Shown here: positions 30,963 to 31,145 of the stretch, one piece after another
How positions within the stretch are numbered: position 1 is the first letter of the stretch
Layout of the letters: each line of letters begins with the position of its first letter
Source: DATARH01 sp035534855
GTDB lineage: Bacteria > Pseudomonadota > Alphaproteobacteria > ATCC43930 > CGMCC-115725
DNA length: 31,145 bases
Direction: 5' to 3'
Assembly (NCBI GenBank): GCA_035534855.1
Contig: DATLRD010000133.1
Coordinates: 1-31,145 of the forward strand
Notes under the pieces: model-generated
Told to the model about the DNA's origin: nothing
Databases searched by the model: none
What the model saw: only the letters and a program-made list of their open reading frames with translations
Translations under genes and position numbers: made by a program

Positions 30963-31145
30963 ATGTTCATCTCGTTCTTCCTCGAGTTGCGCGCGGCCAA
31001 GGTGCCGGCGTCACTGCGCGAGTTTCTGACCCTGTTGGAGGCGATGCAGAAGCGCGTCGCCGTGTTCGACATCGAGGATTTTTATTATCTGTCGCGCACG
31101 ACGCTGGTTAAGGACGAGCGGCACCTCGACCGGTTCGACCGGGTG
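30963..31145 (+). CDS. CoxE-like VWA-domain protein (5' part, truncated by window end)
   Basis: Only 61 residues are visible, starting MFISFFLELRAAKVPASLRE and FLTLLEAMQKRVAVFDIEDF. This N-terminal segment is typical of the CoxE-like/VWA proteins that pair with MoxR ATPases; the metal-binding VWA domain would lie beyond the edge. GAGG precedes the ATG at 30963. The frame is open to 31145. Confidence 0.85.
   Translation, partial: MFISFFLELRAAKVPASLREFLTLLEAMQKRVAVFDIEDFYYLSRTTLVKDERHLDRFDRV

Overview
The window looks like chromosomal DNA of a high-GC alphaproteobacterium, probably of the Rhizobiales/Rhodospirillales breadth. The signs are a rhizobial-type fused anthranilate synthase behind a Trp-Trp-Trp leader peptide, a trpD-trpC-moaC-moeA cluster, a tatA of alphaproteobacterial type, minCDE, and very GC-rich coding with long antisense shadow frames. 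The species cannot be named from the sequence. There are no rRNA or tRNA genes, insertion sequences, CRISPR arrays or prophage structural genes.

Left part (1-5.6 kb): tryptophan and molybdenum cofactor synthesis. A partial trpE(G) runs off the left edge. It is preceded by a complete attenuator: a promoter, a probably leaderless 14-residue leader peptide with three Trp codons, an antiterminator and a terminator. Divergent from it is trpD, then one reading frame in which TrpC (indole-glycerol-phosphate synthase) is fused to MoaC (cyclic pyranopterin monophosphate synthase), then moeA with a 4-base overlap, then a small barrel protein.

5.6-12.1 kb: mostly minus-strand accessory metabolism. It holds a FAD-linked 2-hydroxyacid dehydrogenase, an ABM-type monooxygenase-like protein, a cupin, a small conserved protein, a ThDP-dependent acetolactate-synthase-like enzyme, a lipoprotein and a TauD-type dioxygenase. 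Set into it at about 8.4-8.95 kb is an AT-rich island. The island has a small four-cysteine protein and a frameshifted coiled-coil/membrane protein, and it looks horizontally acquired.

12.2-21.4 kb: an ilvD-type dihydroxy-acid dehydratase ending in a 17-bp perfect hairpin, then a fluoride riboswitch with its own terminator controlling the fluoride channel gene crcB. A run of catabolic-type genes follows: two luciferase-like monooxygenases, an orphan branched-chain-amino-acid-type binding protein, a quinone-oxidoreductase-like MDR enzyme, an aldo/keto reductase, a carboxymuconolactone-decarboxylase-like protein and a glyoxalase-like protein.

21.5-26.2 kb: a tightly overlapped plus-strand queuosine operon (queA-tgt-queF-queG) with a secreted Kazal-like protein in front and a pirin behind. 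Together the four que genes turn preQ0 into queuosine in tRNA.

26.2-31.1 kb: convergent minCDE (division-site placement), a serine hydrolase of the beta-lactamase fold, an orphan tatA, and the start of a MoxR ATPase / small protein / CoxE-like VWA operon. The small middle gene of that operon is broken by a frameshift, and the VWA gene runs off the right edge.

The strongest items for a second look are the TrpC-MoaC fusion, the leaderless trp attenuator divergent from trpD, the fluoride riboswitch-crcB unit, the AT-rich four-cysteine/coiled-coil module, and the two single-frameshift genes.
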